Shown here piece by piece: positions 1 through 6,666 of a DNA stretch of 13,227 nt. The DNA is from an uncultured Blautia sp. (lineage in GTDB: Bacteria; Bacillota; Clostridia; Lachnospirales; Lachnospiraceae). Positions within the stretch are counted from its first letter, which is position 1. Each line of letters opens with the position of its first letter. Location of the stretch: assembly GCA_902476765.1 (NCBI GenBank), contig CABSEJ010000091.1, positions 1 through 13,227 on the forward strand, given 5' to 3'. A program made the translations under genes and the position numbers. Under the pieces are notes generated by a model. That model worked only from the letters and a program-made list of their open reading frames with translations, was not told the origin of the DNA and did not search any database.

Positions 1-661
1 CATAGGATTCTGCCATACACCAGATAAGGCCTATAAATTCAACAACCACCGTAGAATAAGCAGAGCCGTTTGCCCCCAGCTTCGGCATTCCGGCCACACC
101 ATAAATCAGAAAAAAATCAATGGTCATATCTGTAATAAGCATGACAACTGAAATCAACACACTTTTTGCAGCCTTGCCCTCTACCTTCATAATCAGGTAA
201 TAGCACTGGGTCACTCCGCTGAATAAATAAGAGAGACTGACTGCCCTGAGGTAAGAGCTTCCGATTTCAATCAGTGAAGCGTCATTTGTGTATATTCTCA
301 TAAGCTGTTCCGGTGTAAGCATGGCCAGGGCAAAGAAAATAAAGGAAATCCCAAGAGACAGCTTTATAAGAAAGCAGAACAGATTTTTCACCATAGCTCT
401 GTCGCCTTTTCCAAAATACTGCGCAATCAAAACTCCACCGCCCCCAACAACTGCCCCGATAAACAGGTTCATGATAAATGCGATTTGATTAGCCAGGGAA
501 ACAGCGGAAACCGCATCCTGGGTCAATCGTCCCAGCATCAGGGCATCTGATGCGCCGATTAAGGCAACCAGAAGATTCTGCAGCCCGATGGGAATTGCAA
601 GGGCGAATAATTCTTTGAAAAATTCTTCAGTTTCTATAGATTTTCCCATTCTTTTTGTCAT
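1..661 (-). CDS. MATE family efflux transporter, N-terminal part (cut by window edge)
   Basis: The minus-strand frame is open from an ATG at 661 to the window edge, giving the first 220 residues of a multidrug/oligosaccharide/polysaccharide exporter-type (MATE) membrane protein. A short polar N-terminus precedes a run that begins FALAIPIGLQNLLVALIGAS, the usual first helix of the family. Later features typical of MATE proteins are the SLANQIAFIMN and GGGGVLIAQYFGKGD segments, followed by further hydrophobic helices. Family members are cation-coupled antiporters of about 450 residues, so roughly half is missing. An AGGAGG lies 12 bases upstream of ATG 661, slightly far. An in-frame ATG at 649 is an alternative start but sits further from it. 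The gene lies just beyond the terminator of the previous unit, so it probably has its own promoter, but I see no convincing one in the 50 bases available. The transported substrate cannot be read from the sequence. Confidence 0.9.
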   Translation of the reverse strand, partial: MTKRMGKSIETEEFFKELFALAIPIGLQNLLVALIGASDALMLGRLTQDAVSAVSLANQIAFIMNLFIGAVVGGGGVLIAQYFGKGDRAMVKNLFCFLIKLSLGISFIFFALAMLTPEQLMRIYTNDASLIEIGSSYLRAVSLSYLFSGVTQCYYLIMKVEGKAAKSVLISVVMLITDMTIDFFLIYGVAGMPKLGANGSAYSTVVVEFIGLIWCMAESY

Positions 662-710
662 GATGTAAAGAATCCTCCTGCTGATTTTTAGTGCAGTGTA
701 TCAGTACAGC

Positions 711-751
711 AAAAAGAGGCTGAAAATTTTGCGAACTTTCCAGTCTCTTTT
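711..751 (-). terminator. Intrinsic terminator after the cell-wall hydrolase gene
   Basis: On the minus strand, 14 bases after the TAG stop, an AAAAGAG arm and an inner CTGGAAA arm pair with TTTTCAG and CTCTTTT across a loop of about ten bases. There is one A/C mismatch and one G/T wobble, and the hairpin ends in a run of five T. It separates the hydrolase unit from the MATE gene. The structure is nearly symmetric, so it could also stop transcription from the other strand, although no plus-strand gene is seen here. Confidence 0.75.
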
Positions 752-764
752 ATTATCTGCCTGG

Positions 765-2207
765 CTACTTCACCAGATACACCTCTGCAGTTCCCACTCC
801 AAGGGCATTAGCCTTCTCATGGCTGTTCACATAGATGTCAATACGGTTTCCTTTAATAGCACCTCCGCAGTCTTCTGCAGTAAAGATATGGCCATTGATG
901 ATTACTTGAGTGCCGTAAGGAATCACGCTGGGGTCTACTGCAATGGTCTGACCCTCGATTACCGGTGTCCCTGTGGCCGTAATGCCAGTCTCCACGTCGC
1001 AGCAAAGCTCGCAGGCACAGTAATAGGTCAGCTTGAAGGTTCCCAGGTTTTCCCCATACATCTCCGGCTGAGCATTCACTTCTCCTATATCTCCGCTTCC
1101 GTAAACATACTGGGTATCTTCCAGAATCCTGGTGGCCCATACAGCGTTGGCTGTATTCAGGTTTCCCTGGACAATGCCGTACTTAGTCCCCATGGCTTCT
1201 ATGGTCTTTCCCTCTCCTGCGTAAAGGACCACATGATAAATCTGACCGTCTTTTGCATAGAAAATCAAATCACCCGGCTGTGCGTCCTCCACAGCAATCT
1301 TGGTGCCGTACTGGGCCTGGTCTGCCGCTACTCTTGGCAGGTCATAGCCGTATTCCTTAAAGATACTCTGGACAAAACCGGAGCAGTCCGCCCCTTCTGT
1401 CAGGCTGGTGCCGCCCCACACATAGGGATTCCCGATAAACTGGGAAGCAAAGGCAATGACAGAGCTTCTCACTTCTCCCTGGGGAACTCCTGATTTTATG
1501 GAAGTCAGGGCGTAATAGCAGGCCTGGTTTTCTTCCGGCTTTATCAGCTCTTCAGCTTTTTGATAGGCTTCTTCGCCATTCTGTTCTACCTGAGCCTTTA
1601 TCTCCTCTCCGTACCGGATGAATTCCCGGCTCACAAAGCCTCTCACATCCCCGGACTCTACATAAACCCAGTCCTGTTCCTTGTCTGCCAGGATATAACA
1701 GAGGCTGCCCTGGGACAGAGTTCCCACAATTCTGGACTCTGTGTCCTTGCCTTCCCGCACATTCAGCAGGCTGGCTGTGACTACCCCATAATCCTTGTCC
1801 ACCACCGTCTGGCCTACAGTGGCTCTCAGATATAAGAAGGCCTGGTTCTCCTTCCAGGGCACCAATTCCTGAGCCATGGGAGCAGTTCCTTCAATACCTG
1901 TATACTCCTTTTTCTCCTTGTCGGCCTTGTCCTTTGCCTGTTCCTGATACTTTTCCAAAAGGGTCTGGGCTTCCTCTCCAATCATCACCTGTCCGGTTTG
2001 CACAAAGCCTCTCACCCGGCCGGATTCCACATAAAGCCAGCCCTCTTCTTCCTTCAGGACATAACAGAGGCCTTCTTTCTCCAGGCTTCCTATGGTTCTG
2101 GATTCCTGAGACATCTCCTCTTTGATTTCCAGATTTTCTTTGGCAAAAGCATATTTTCTGGCTACGGTCCAGAATTGGAAGTCCTCCACAATCACCGGCA
2201 GCTCCAT
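765..2207 (-). CDS. Catalytic part of a secreted cell-wall hydrolase: SH3-like x2, NlpC/P60, 3D domain (frame-shifted from its N-terminal part)
   Basis: From the first ATG of the open frame this is 480 residues. Two SH3-like wall-binding modules lie at about 15-75 and 140-200, each with a G-C-Y-[VI]-L and W-[LV]-YVESG-VRGFV pattern. An NlpC/P60 peptidase follows at about 245-360, with catalytic Cys275 in GADCSGF and His325 in IYHVVLYAG. A C-terminal 3D domain spans about 390-480, with its three aspartates at 425 (AVDP), 446 (TAEDCGG) and 457 (RIDIY). The NlpC domain should cut stem peptides (D-gamma-Glu-diamino acid type bonds), while 3D domains have a lytic-transglycosylase-like fold. The fragment has no signal peptide, and no Shine-Dalgarno sequence stands before ATG 2207. 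It overlaps the end of the upstream fragment by 16 bases in another frame. The two are therefore best read as one gene broken by a single-base frameshift, either real or a sequence error. A terminator follows the stop. Confidence 0.88.
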   Translation of the reverse strand: MELPVIVEDFQFWTVARKYAFAKENLEIKEEMSQESRTIGSLEKEGLCYVLKEEEGWLYVESGRVRGFVQTGQVMIGEEAQTLLEKYQEQAKDKADKEKKEYTGIEGTAPMAQELVPWKENQAFLYLRATVGQTVVDKDYGVVTASLLNVREGKDTESRIVGTLSQGSLCYILADKEQDWVYVESGDVRGFVSREFIRYGEEIKAQVEQNGEEAYQKAEELIKPEENQACYYALTSIKSGVPQGEVRSSVIAFASQFIGNPYVWGGTSLTEGADCSGFVQSIFKEYGYDLPRVAADQAQYGTKIAVEDAQPGDLIFYAKDGQIYHVVLYAGEGKTIEAMGTKYGIVQGNLNTANAVWATRILEDTQYVYGSGDIGEVNAQPEMYGENLGTFKLTYYCACELCCDVETGITATGTPVIEGQTIAVDPSVIPYGTQVIINGHIFTAEDCGGAIKGNRIDIYVNSHEKANALGVGTAEVYLVK

Positions 2208-2243
2208 AAGCTGCTGGCCGGAGCATCTGCAGGAGTCTCTTCA
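2192..2243 (-). other. Inferred frameshift interval in the hydrolase gene
   Basis: The downstream (catalytic) frame is closed by a TGA at 2243-2241 and the upstream (exported) frame by a TGA at 2194-2192, so any shift of frame must lie between them. The shift needed is -1, equivalent to one missing base. The CCGGCC stretch at about 2216-2221 is the natural place, since the added base would give a continuous protein through GQQLMELP. No heptameric slippery sequence is visible, so programmed frameshifting is not supported. Confidence 0.75.
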
Positions 2244-3004
2244 ATCTGAGGCTGGCCGTCCTCTCCTAATATAACGCAGCCGCTTCCGTCCAGCACATAA
2301 TGATACCCTTCCGGTAATACATAGCCTGTCCTGGCCTCATAAGCCTCCGGAGTTTCCGGCTGGCTGTCCTGTCCCGGCTGTTCTTCGCCTTCCTGGTCCC
2401 GTCGGTTCTCTCCCTCCTGATTCTCTGACGGATTCTCCCCGCTCTGTCCTGGCCGGACTGCTCCGTCCTGGCCCGGCTGATTCTCGCCTTCCTGGCCTGG
2501 CTGTTTCTCCTCTATCTGGGGAGAGCCGTCCTCTAAAAGAATTACACAGCCCTTTTCATCTAATATGTAAGCATAACCTTCCGGCAATATATAGCCTGTC
2601 CTGGCCTCATAGGCTTCCGGGGTCTCTCCCTGAGCCTCCGGCTCCTGTTCTCTGTCCCCGGTTCCTTCCTCCTGACTGCCATCCTGGGAACCCTGTCCTT
2701 CCTGAGACTGGCCGCCGGTTTCCGAATTGCCGCTGTCTTGTCCGCTATTTTCCTGGCCGGAAGTCCCTGCTCCCTGTTCCTGGCCTTCTTCATCCTGACC
2801 GGACTGGCCGCCGCTTTGTTCTTCTTCCGGCCCTGCTGTCCCTGCACCGCTCTCCTCCGGTGTTCCCTCCTGGGTATCCGTGCCCTCCAAGCCGCTCTCT
2901 GCCATGGGCTGGCCTTCCGGTTCTGCCGCCAAAACTCCCGTAGGCAGAGACAGGCTGAAAGCCAGAGACAAGGCTAACATGCTTTTCAGTTTCTTTAATT
3001 TCAC
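2192..3004 (-). CDS. N-terminal exported part of the same hydrolase: signal peptide, acidic linker, duplicated EARTGY module
   Basis: The start is GTG at 3004, chosen because AAGGAGG stands 8 bases before it and because it opens a normal signal peptide: KLKKLK, then a hydrophobic core, then probable cleavage after GVLAA. A TTG further upstream would place the Shine-Dalgarno inside the coding region. About 100 residues of Glu/Gln/Gly/Ser-rich linker follow. Then come two copies of a roughly 43-residue module beginning PEAYEARTGY, followed by [IV]LPEGY and ending in DG-PQIEE, separated by QPGQDG-like low-complexity repeats. The frame ends in ASSLWSCR with a stop at 2192. Reading one base back near 2216-2224 gives GQQLMELPVIVEDF and joins the downstream catalytic frame. 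Alone, the product would be an exported protein with no enzymatic domain. The intact protein would be about 750 residues. The function of the duplicated module is unknown to me. Confidence 0.82.
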   Translation of the reverse strand: MKLKKLKSMLALSLAFSLSLPTGVLAAEPEGQPMAESGLEGTDTQEGTPEESGAGTAGPEEEQSGGQSGQDEEGQEQGAGTSGQENSGQDSGNSETGGQSQEGQGSQDGSQEEGTGDREQEPEAQGETPEAYEARTGYILPEGYAYILDEKGCVILLEDGSPQIEEKQPGQEGENQPGQDGAVRPGQSGENPSENQEGENRRDQEGEEQPGQDSQPETPEAYEARTGYVLPEGYHYVLDGSGCVILGEDGQPQIEETPADAPASSLWSCR

Positions 3005-3012
3005 TTTTGTGT

Positions 3013-3019
3013 CCTCCTT
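3013..3019 (-). promoter_or_regulatory. Ribosome binding site that fixes the GTG start at 3004
   Basis: A perfect AAGGAGG lies 8 bases before GTG 3004 on the minus strand. It decides this start over the TTG at 3034, which overlaps the preceding stop codon. Confidence 0.85.
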
Positions 3020-3030
3020 GCGCTTCAATA

Positions 3031-3699
3031 TCAAATAGGGTCAGTAAAGGTGAAATCCTCTTTTCTGACTTGTTCTCCCTTTTTTACCATAATAAAGTCT
3101 TCGTCAAATTTTCCTGCAGTCAGTTTCCGCAGGATTCCATATCCGCCGGAAACCTTATGTATCCTTCCTTTTAAAATTTTTACCAGAGGTCCAATATCTT
3201 CCTCCACTTTTTTGGTGTCATAAACACCAGTGTCGATTACATAAAAATCCTCAAAGCCCTGGAACATCATGCGTACCGCCTCTTTAGCGTACTCTTCCCC
3301 TTTTTCCTGGGCCTGGGCTTCAAACCTGGCCTTCAGACCGTTCATAAACTCCGCCCAGTCTTCTGTGATAAAAATAGCATTCTGGGGACGCTGAATATCC
3401 TCCAGGCCTTTTTGTGATAAAAGAATGTCCAGGCAGTCTCTTGTTTTGGGAAGGATTAAATCGCCGCTGGTTGCCTTCAGGCCCACAGTTCCTCCCCCGC
3501 AGCCGGAAACACAGAGCAAAATCTGCTCCACATCCTCCAGGGCGTCAATACGCTGCTGCAGATATTCCCTCAGATTCTCCGGACTGCTGTGGAGCTGAGG
3601 CGGAAGAAAATAAATAGGATAAGAAAAACCATTTTCCCTGGCCGCCTGCAAAAGCTCCCGTTTCAAAGTGGGGCAGGACAATAATACAGACTTTTTCAT
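3031..3699 (-). CDS. DUF1638 family protein
   Basis: A 222-residue soluble protein without signal peptide or membrane segment. I assign it to DUF1638 from the CVSGCGGGTVGL stretch at about 63-74, followed by LILPKTRDCLDILL at about 81-94. The family characteristically has a Cys-Gly-rich loop and then a [IV]P[RK]-x-x-DC segment, with cysteines that may bind metal or a cofactor. The biochemical role is not established. From memory, members often sit beside corrinoid-dependent methyltransferases and their reductive activators in anaerobes, which would fit the corrinoid genes upstream. Start: ATG at 3699, preceded by a purine-rich AAGGAGAGG at slightly long spacing. It is the first gene after a good promoter and is followed after 26 bases by the secreted hydrolase gene, probably in one transcript. 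No catalytic function is claimed. Confidence 0.8.
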   Translation of the reverse strand: MKKSVLLSCPTLKRELLQAARENGFSYPIYFLPPQLHSSPENLREYLQQRIDALEDVEQILLCVSGCGGGTVGLKATSGDLILPKTRDCLDILLSQKGLEDIQRPQNAIFITEDWAEFMNGLKARFEAQAQEKGEEYAKEAVRMMFQGFEDFYVIDTGVYDTKKVEEDIGPLVKILKGRIHKVSGGYGILRKLTAGKFDEDFIMVKKGEQVRKEDFTFTDPI

Positions 3700-3765
3700 A
3701 GAACTACAGACCTCTCCTTCTAAATGTATGTTATTTCATCACTCTTCTGGTATAACCTATATTTC

Positions 3766-3794
3766 AACATACCCTTTTCCTGGCATAGAGTCAA
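3766..3794 (-). promoter_or_regulatory. Sigma-A type promoter of the DUF1638-hydrolase unit
   Basis: On the minus strand a TTGACT -35 box (3794-3789) and a TATGTT -10 box (3771-3766) are separated by exactly 17 bases. The expected transcription start is near 3758-3760, giving a leader of about 60 bases before ATG 3699. This shows that the DUF1638 gene need not depend on the upstream cbiZ operon. Confidence 0.7.
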
Positions 3795-3833
3795 GTATCC
3801 CACAGGAGTTTTTCTAAACATAGTATCAAATCC

Positions 3834-3866
3834 GTTACTGTTTACGAGATACGAATAAACAGTAAC
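3834..3866. repeat. Perfect 11-bp inverted repeat in the intergenic region
   Basis: GTTACTGTTTA at 3834-3844 is matched exactly by TAAACAGTAAC at 3856-3866 across an 11-base spacer. There is no T-run on either side, so it is a poor intrinsic terminator. It lies 40 bases upstream of the -35 box of the next promoter. It could be a dispersed REP-like palindrome, an operator, or part of the 3' end of the cbiZ transcript; the sequence alone does not decide. Confidence 0.6.
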
Positions 3867-3868
3867 TC

Positions 3869-3908
3869 AAATCCAGGGAATCCTGTTCTTATTCCCTGTT
3901 TCGGATTT
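3869..3908 (-). terminator. Hairpin directly after cbiZ, probable 3' end of the corrinoid operon
   Basis: CAGGGAAT (3874-3881) pairs exactly with ATTCCCTG (3891-3898) across a 9-base loop. An outer AAATC/GATTT stem (3869-3873 with 3904-3908) extends it around a 5-base bulge. It begins immediately after the cbiZ TAA. The minus-strand 3' flank is only weakly T-rich, so termination may be inefficient or the structure may mainly protect the transcript end. On the plus strand the T-run is better. Confidence 0.5.
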
Positions 3909-5030
3909 TTAGATTTTCTGCTCCGGAAAAAGCAAAATCTCTCTTATTATCCATTCCAGGCAGGCCGACTTTTCATCCTGCAAATCCCAGATATTTGTCT
4001 GGCTGCCCCATTGTTTTCGAAAGGACTCTGAGGCATACACTTGTCTCAGCTTTCTCCTTCCTATCTCCCGTTCCTCTGCTGTAATCAGGCCCCAGCTATA
4101 CTCATCCAGCAGATGGGACTCCAAAACGGACCAGAGGACAAAGGAAGACCGTTCCGCCCAGCCCTGGGACAGCTCCCAAAATCTCTGTTTCTGTTCTTTT
4201 TCCAAAAGTCCCTGGCTTAAACCATATTCCCACAAAGCTTCCCTGGTAATGCCGTACCGCTCCAGCCTGCGGAATACATTGTGCTGAAGCCTGACATCCA
4301 CTCCGGTCTGGCGGTACAGGGCCTCCTTTACTGCCTTCTTCACGGTTTTCCCTATCAATTCTCCGATTTTGCAGTGCTTTCCGGCCTCGGTAAGGATTGT
4401 GTCCGCCTCCATGTCTGCTGTGATGATGGTGCCGTCTGTGCCGGAACCGGTAGCCAGTCCCGAAGAATAACGGCTTGCAATACAAAGCTCCTGGATAGCG
4501 GCGGTTTTGGCCTCCGTACAGGTGACCAGAGCTCTCTCCATGGCTCCTTCTGTAAGATTAGCTCCCAGAAACAGCAGAATATTGATGGTTCCAAAGGTTT
4601 CTCTCTCTCCGGCATTCTCCTGAGTCTTTCTCCAGATTCCGTTATGCTCATGCCAGAAAGCCTCTTCCCCTACTCTTCCTCCGTTTTTCTCAATACCGGC
4701 AGTTACCAGGGCCGTTACCCGGATTCCTTCATATTCCATAGAAGAGGAGGCCCCATTTTCCATAAGTGCAGCTGTCATAAGGCCTGTACAGGTCCGGGGA
4801 TTCAGGCCCAAATCCTTTTTGGCCGCAATCTCCATATGTTCCCGGTAGGTTGCTCCGTACATGGGATTCTCCTTCTTTCCCCCATGGAGATTAAAAACCG
4901 CCTGGAGGTCTGTATGGATGCCTCCATTTAAAGGCCCCGTACTCAGCACTCTCCTTTTTCCATGGAAAAGTACGGCAATATAGTCCTTTTCCCATTTTAC
5001 AGCATCCTCACCCAAAACCGCCAGCTCCAT
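3909..5030 (-). CDS. cbiZ: Adenosylcobinamide amidohydrolase CbiZ
   Basis: A 373-residue cytosolic protein. CbiZ hydrolyses the amide bond that links the aminopropanol arm of adenosylcobinamide (and in some bacteria pseudocobalamin) to the corrin ring. The product, adenosylcobyric acid, re-enters cobamide synthesis, so scavenged corrinoids can be remodelled with a new lower ligand. The assignment rests on the family's conserved blocks: TGLMTAALM at about 82-90, VTALVTAGIEKNGGRVG at 105-121, GTINILLFLGANLTEGAM at 147-164, CTEAKTAAIQEL at 171-182 and ATGSGTDG at 193-200. Residues from about 270 to 373 form a charged, helical C-terminal extension with no motif I recognise. The start at ATG 5030 has GAGGAG 8 bases upstream. 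It lies 24 bases after the sortase stop and closes the operon, followed by a hairpin. CbiZ in bacteria is known as a gene acquired from archaea. It is the best evidence for what the neighbouring transporter carries. Confidence 0.9.
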   Translation of the reverse strand: MELAVLGEDAVKWEKDYIAVLFHGKRRVLSTGPLNGGIHTDLQAVFNLHGGKKENPMYGATYREHMEIAAKKDLGLNPRTCTGLMTAALMENGASSSMEYEGIRVTALVTAGIEKNGGRVGEEAFWHEHNGIWRKTQENAGERETFGTINILLFLGANLTEGAMERALVTCTEAKTAAIQELCIASRYSSGLATGSGTDGTIITADMEADTILTEAGKHCKIGELIGKTVKKAVKEALYRQTGVDVRLQHNVFRRLERYGITREALWEYGLSQGLLEKEQKQRFWELSQGWAERSSFVLWSVLESHLLDEYSWGLITAEEREIGRRKLRQVYASESFRKQWGSQTNIWDLQDEKSACLEWIIREILLFPEQKI

Positions 5031-5054
5031 TATTCTGTCTCCTCTGTTTTCAAT

Positions 5055-5801
5055 TTATTTTACCAGCTTTCCGTGAACCAGGAAGCGAACAGAAGAATCA
5101 CTGGTACAGGTAGACAGCGTCACTACTTTATCCGACGTTTCCGGTTCTTTCCCTATAGTTTCTTCTGCTTTCCCGGTAATGTGCTGCAGAAAGCTGTCAT
5201 AGTCTTCCTCTTCCTCAAAATAAGTAAGAAAGCTGTTATCCTTCACATCTGCGTCATGGTAGGAAAAAATGCGGTAAACATTTACCTTATCCTCCAGGAA
5301 AATCCAGAAATAGGGATTTTCCTCTACGGTTCCCTCTTCCCGGATTTCCTTCAAGGTTCCGAACATAGAGCCGTTTTTCATGTTATGTCCATAGACAATG
5401 GAGTGCATGTCCTGAAGCTCCCCGTCTGCATTACAGTCCAGAAAAATACTTCCTGCCGCATTTTTTTCTCCCTGGAAGGTTCTCTTTATATAATAAGTGT
5501 TATCCTCGTCCTGTACAATAGGATAATTGATATTCAGCACCGGATAATAAATCCAGCCTATGGTGTCTGGGTTTTCTTTTTTCAAAGCTGCCACATCTAC
5601 CTGAATACCAGGTTCCATGTCCGGGTCTTCTGTTGTCTGGCCCTCTTCATCTGTCTCAGTCACTGCCTTGTCCCGAATGGCTGTATATTCAGCCTCCGCT
5701 CTTTCATACTGGGTAACGGTACGATAAATGTGGTAAATTCCAAAAAGCATGACAAATACAGCGAAGACCATAGCTGCCTTAATGGGGATATTCTTCTTCA
5801 T
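5055..5801 (-). CDS. Class B sortase
   Basis: A 248-residue membrane-anchored transpeptidase with an uncleaved N-terminal membrane segment at about 7-26 and an extracytoplasmic catalytic domain from about 70 onward. The catalytic residues are visible: His139 in IVYGHNM, Cys232 in TLSTCT and Arg239 in SSVRFLVHGKL. The GWIYYPVLNINYPIVQ strand and the long insertion before the catalytic Cys are those of class B rather than class A. Class B sortases typically attach one or a few dedicated substrates to peptidoglycan; the classic case is staphylococcal SrtB, which anchors the haem carrier IsdC inside the haem-uptake locus. By analogy this one should anchor a surface protein of this operon. Start: ATG 5801 with GGAGG 6 bases upstream, overlapping the S-component gene by 23 bases, which suggests translational coupling. 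Confidence 0.92.
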   Translation of the reverse strand: MKKNIPIKAAMVFAVFVMLFGIYHIYRTVTQYERAEAEYTAIRDKAVTETDEEGQTTEDPDMEPGIQVDVAALKKENPDTIGWIYYPVLNINYPIVQDEDNTYYIKRTFQGEKNAAGSIFLDCNADGELQDMHSIVYGHNMKNGSMFGTLKEIREEGTVEENPYFWIFLEDKVNVYRIFSYHDADVKDNSFLTYFEEEEDYDSFLQHITGKAEETIGKEPETSDKVVTLSTCTSDSSVRFLVHGKLVK

Positions 5802-6666
5802 TTCCTTCCTCCCTCTGTATCAGTCCGTATTTTTTCTTAATTCTCTCCAGTTTTTCCAGCAGAGGCCTGCTCATGAAAAACAGAAAAATCACCGTAGAAG
5901 TAGCCTGGACTAAATCCACGGGAAGCCCGGAAATATAGTGGGCTATCAGGCTGCTTTTTGTCAGATATCCGTAGCTCATCAGTACGCTGGCCGGATTCAT
6001 GATTCCCCCGAAAATGAAAATCACGCTCAGAAACCCGTAAAGGCATAAATGGGTTTTCTTTGCTTTCAGAATACCCTTCTGAAAAAGGATTCCCGCCAGA
6101 AAACCGATAAGCCCGTAGGAAAACATCTGCCAGGGTGTCCAGGGTCCCTGTCCCATGAACATATTAGAGACTATCATAATCATACAGCCTACCAGGAAAC
6201 CGGCCTCTCCGCCAAAGGAAACTCCCGTCAGGATGACTACCGCCGCCACAGGCTTAAAGCTGGGAACCATGAAGAAAGCCGCCCTGCCTGCCACACCGAT
6301 AGCCGCCAGCACAGAAATAACCATAATTTCTCTAGCCTGGGGCTTCCTGCCTTCAAATACCATGAAAAAGGGAATCATGGCAAAGCAGACCACCAGAAGG
6401 CTGAACAGCAGATATTTCTGACCGTGGAAATATTTCACGGACAAATATAGGATAAGAGGAACCGTAGCCAGCATAAGTCCCAGAGAAACCCAGGTTCTTT
6501 TGTTCACCTTTCCCTTTACTACCGGCCGGATAATCATACCGTCCATGGGAAGCTGGTATTCTTCCAGCTCTTCCTCCTGTTCCGGTTCTTCCTCTCCTTT
6601 CCGGTCTTCTGTCTCATTCTCCCAGAAAGCATCCATAAAACGGTCTAAAGCTTCTCCTTTAAGCAT
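5779..6666 (-). CDS. ECF transporter S component (substrate-binding membrane subunit), probably for a corrinoid
   Basis: A 295-residue integral membrane protein. Residues 1-50 are cytoplasmic and unusually acidic (runs of Glu at about 15-35). About six hydrophobic segments follow between residues 58 and 266. The region GRAAFFMVPSFKPVAAVVIL (127-146), the adjacent GGEAGFLVG and GQGPWTPWQMFSYGLIGFLAG show the small-residue-rich helix pattern of ECF S components, which bind the vitamin in the membrane and dock onto EcfT-EcfA-EcfA'. S components cannot be assigned a substrate reliably by eye; corrinoid is inferred from CbiZ and the transcobalamin-like proteins in the same operon. The start at ATG 6666 follows AAGGAAG with good spacing and overlaps the ATPase gene by 22 bases. 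ATG 6636 is less well placed. An alternative is another B vitamin or a precursor. Confidence 0.82.
   Translation of the reverse strand: MLKGEALDRFMDAFWENETEDRKGEEEPEQEEELEEYQLPMDGMIIRPVVKGKVNKRTWVSLGLMLATVPLILYLSVKYFHGQKYLLFSLLVVCFAMIPFFMVFEGRKPQAREIMVISVLAAIGVAGRAAFFMVPSFKPVAAVVILTGVSFGGEAGFLVGCMIMIVSNMFMGQGPWTPWQMFSYGLIGFLAGILFQKGILKAKKTHLCLYGFLSVIFIFGGIMNPASVLMSYGYLTKSSLIAHYISGLPVDLVQATSTVIFLFFMSRPLLEKLERIKKKYGLIQREEGNEEEYPH

Noticed and set aside
696..1493. Plus-strand open frame of 265 codons
   Set aside because: It lies antisense to the NlpC/P60-3D coding region, has no ribosome binding site or recognisable domain, and its composition follows the opposite-strand codons.
2192..2243. Programmed -1 ribosomal frameshift joining the two hydrolase fragments
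   Set aside because: There is no X-XXY-YYZ slippery heptamer in the upstream frame and no obvious stimulatory structure; a point indel or sequence error is simpler.
3005..3034. TTG at 3034 as start of the exported hydrolase fragment
   Set aside because: It would put the AAGGAGG ribosome binding site inside the coding region and add ten residues before the signal peptide; GTG 3004 fits better.
3700..3908. Cobalamin riboswitch in the intergenic region
   Set aside because: I found no B12-box-like conserved core, and about 60 bases of leader after the promoter is too short for the full aptamer. If one controls the main operon it should lie upstream of 13227.
4962..5840. Plus-strand open frame of 292 codons
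   Set aside because: It is antisense to the sortase gene, whose catalytic motifs are all present; no domain is visible and no translation signal was noted.
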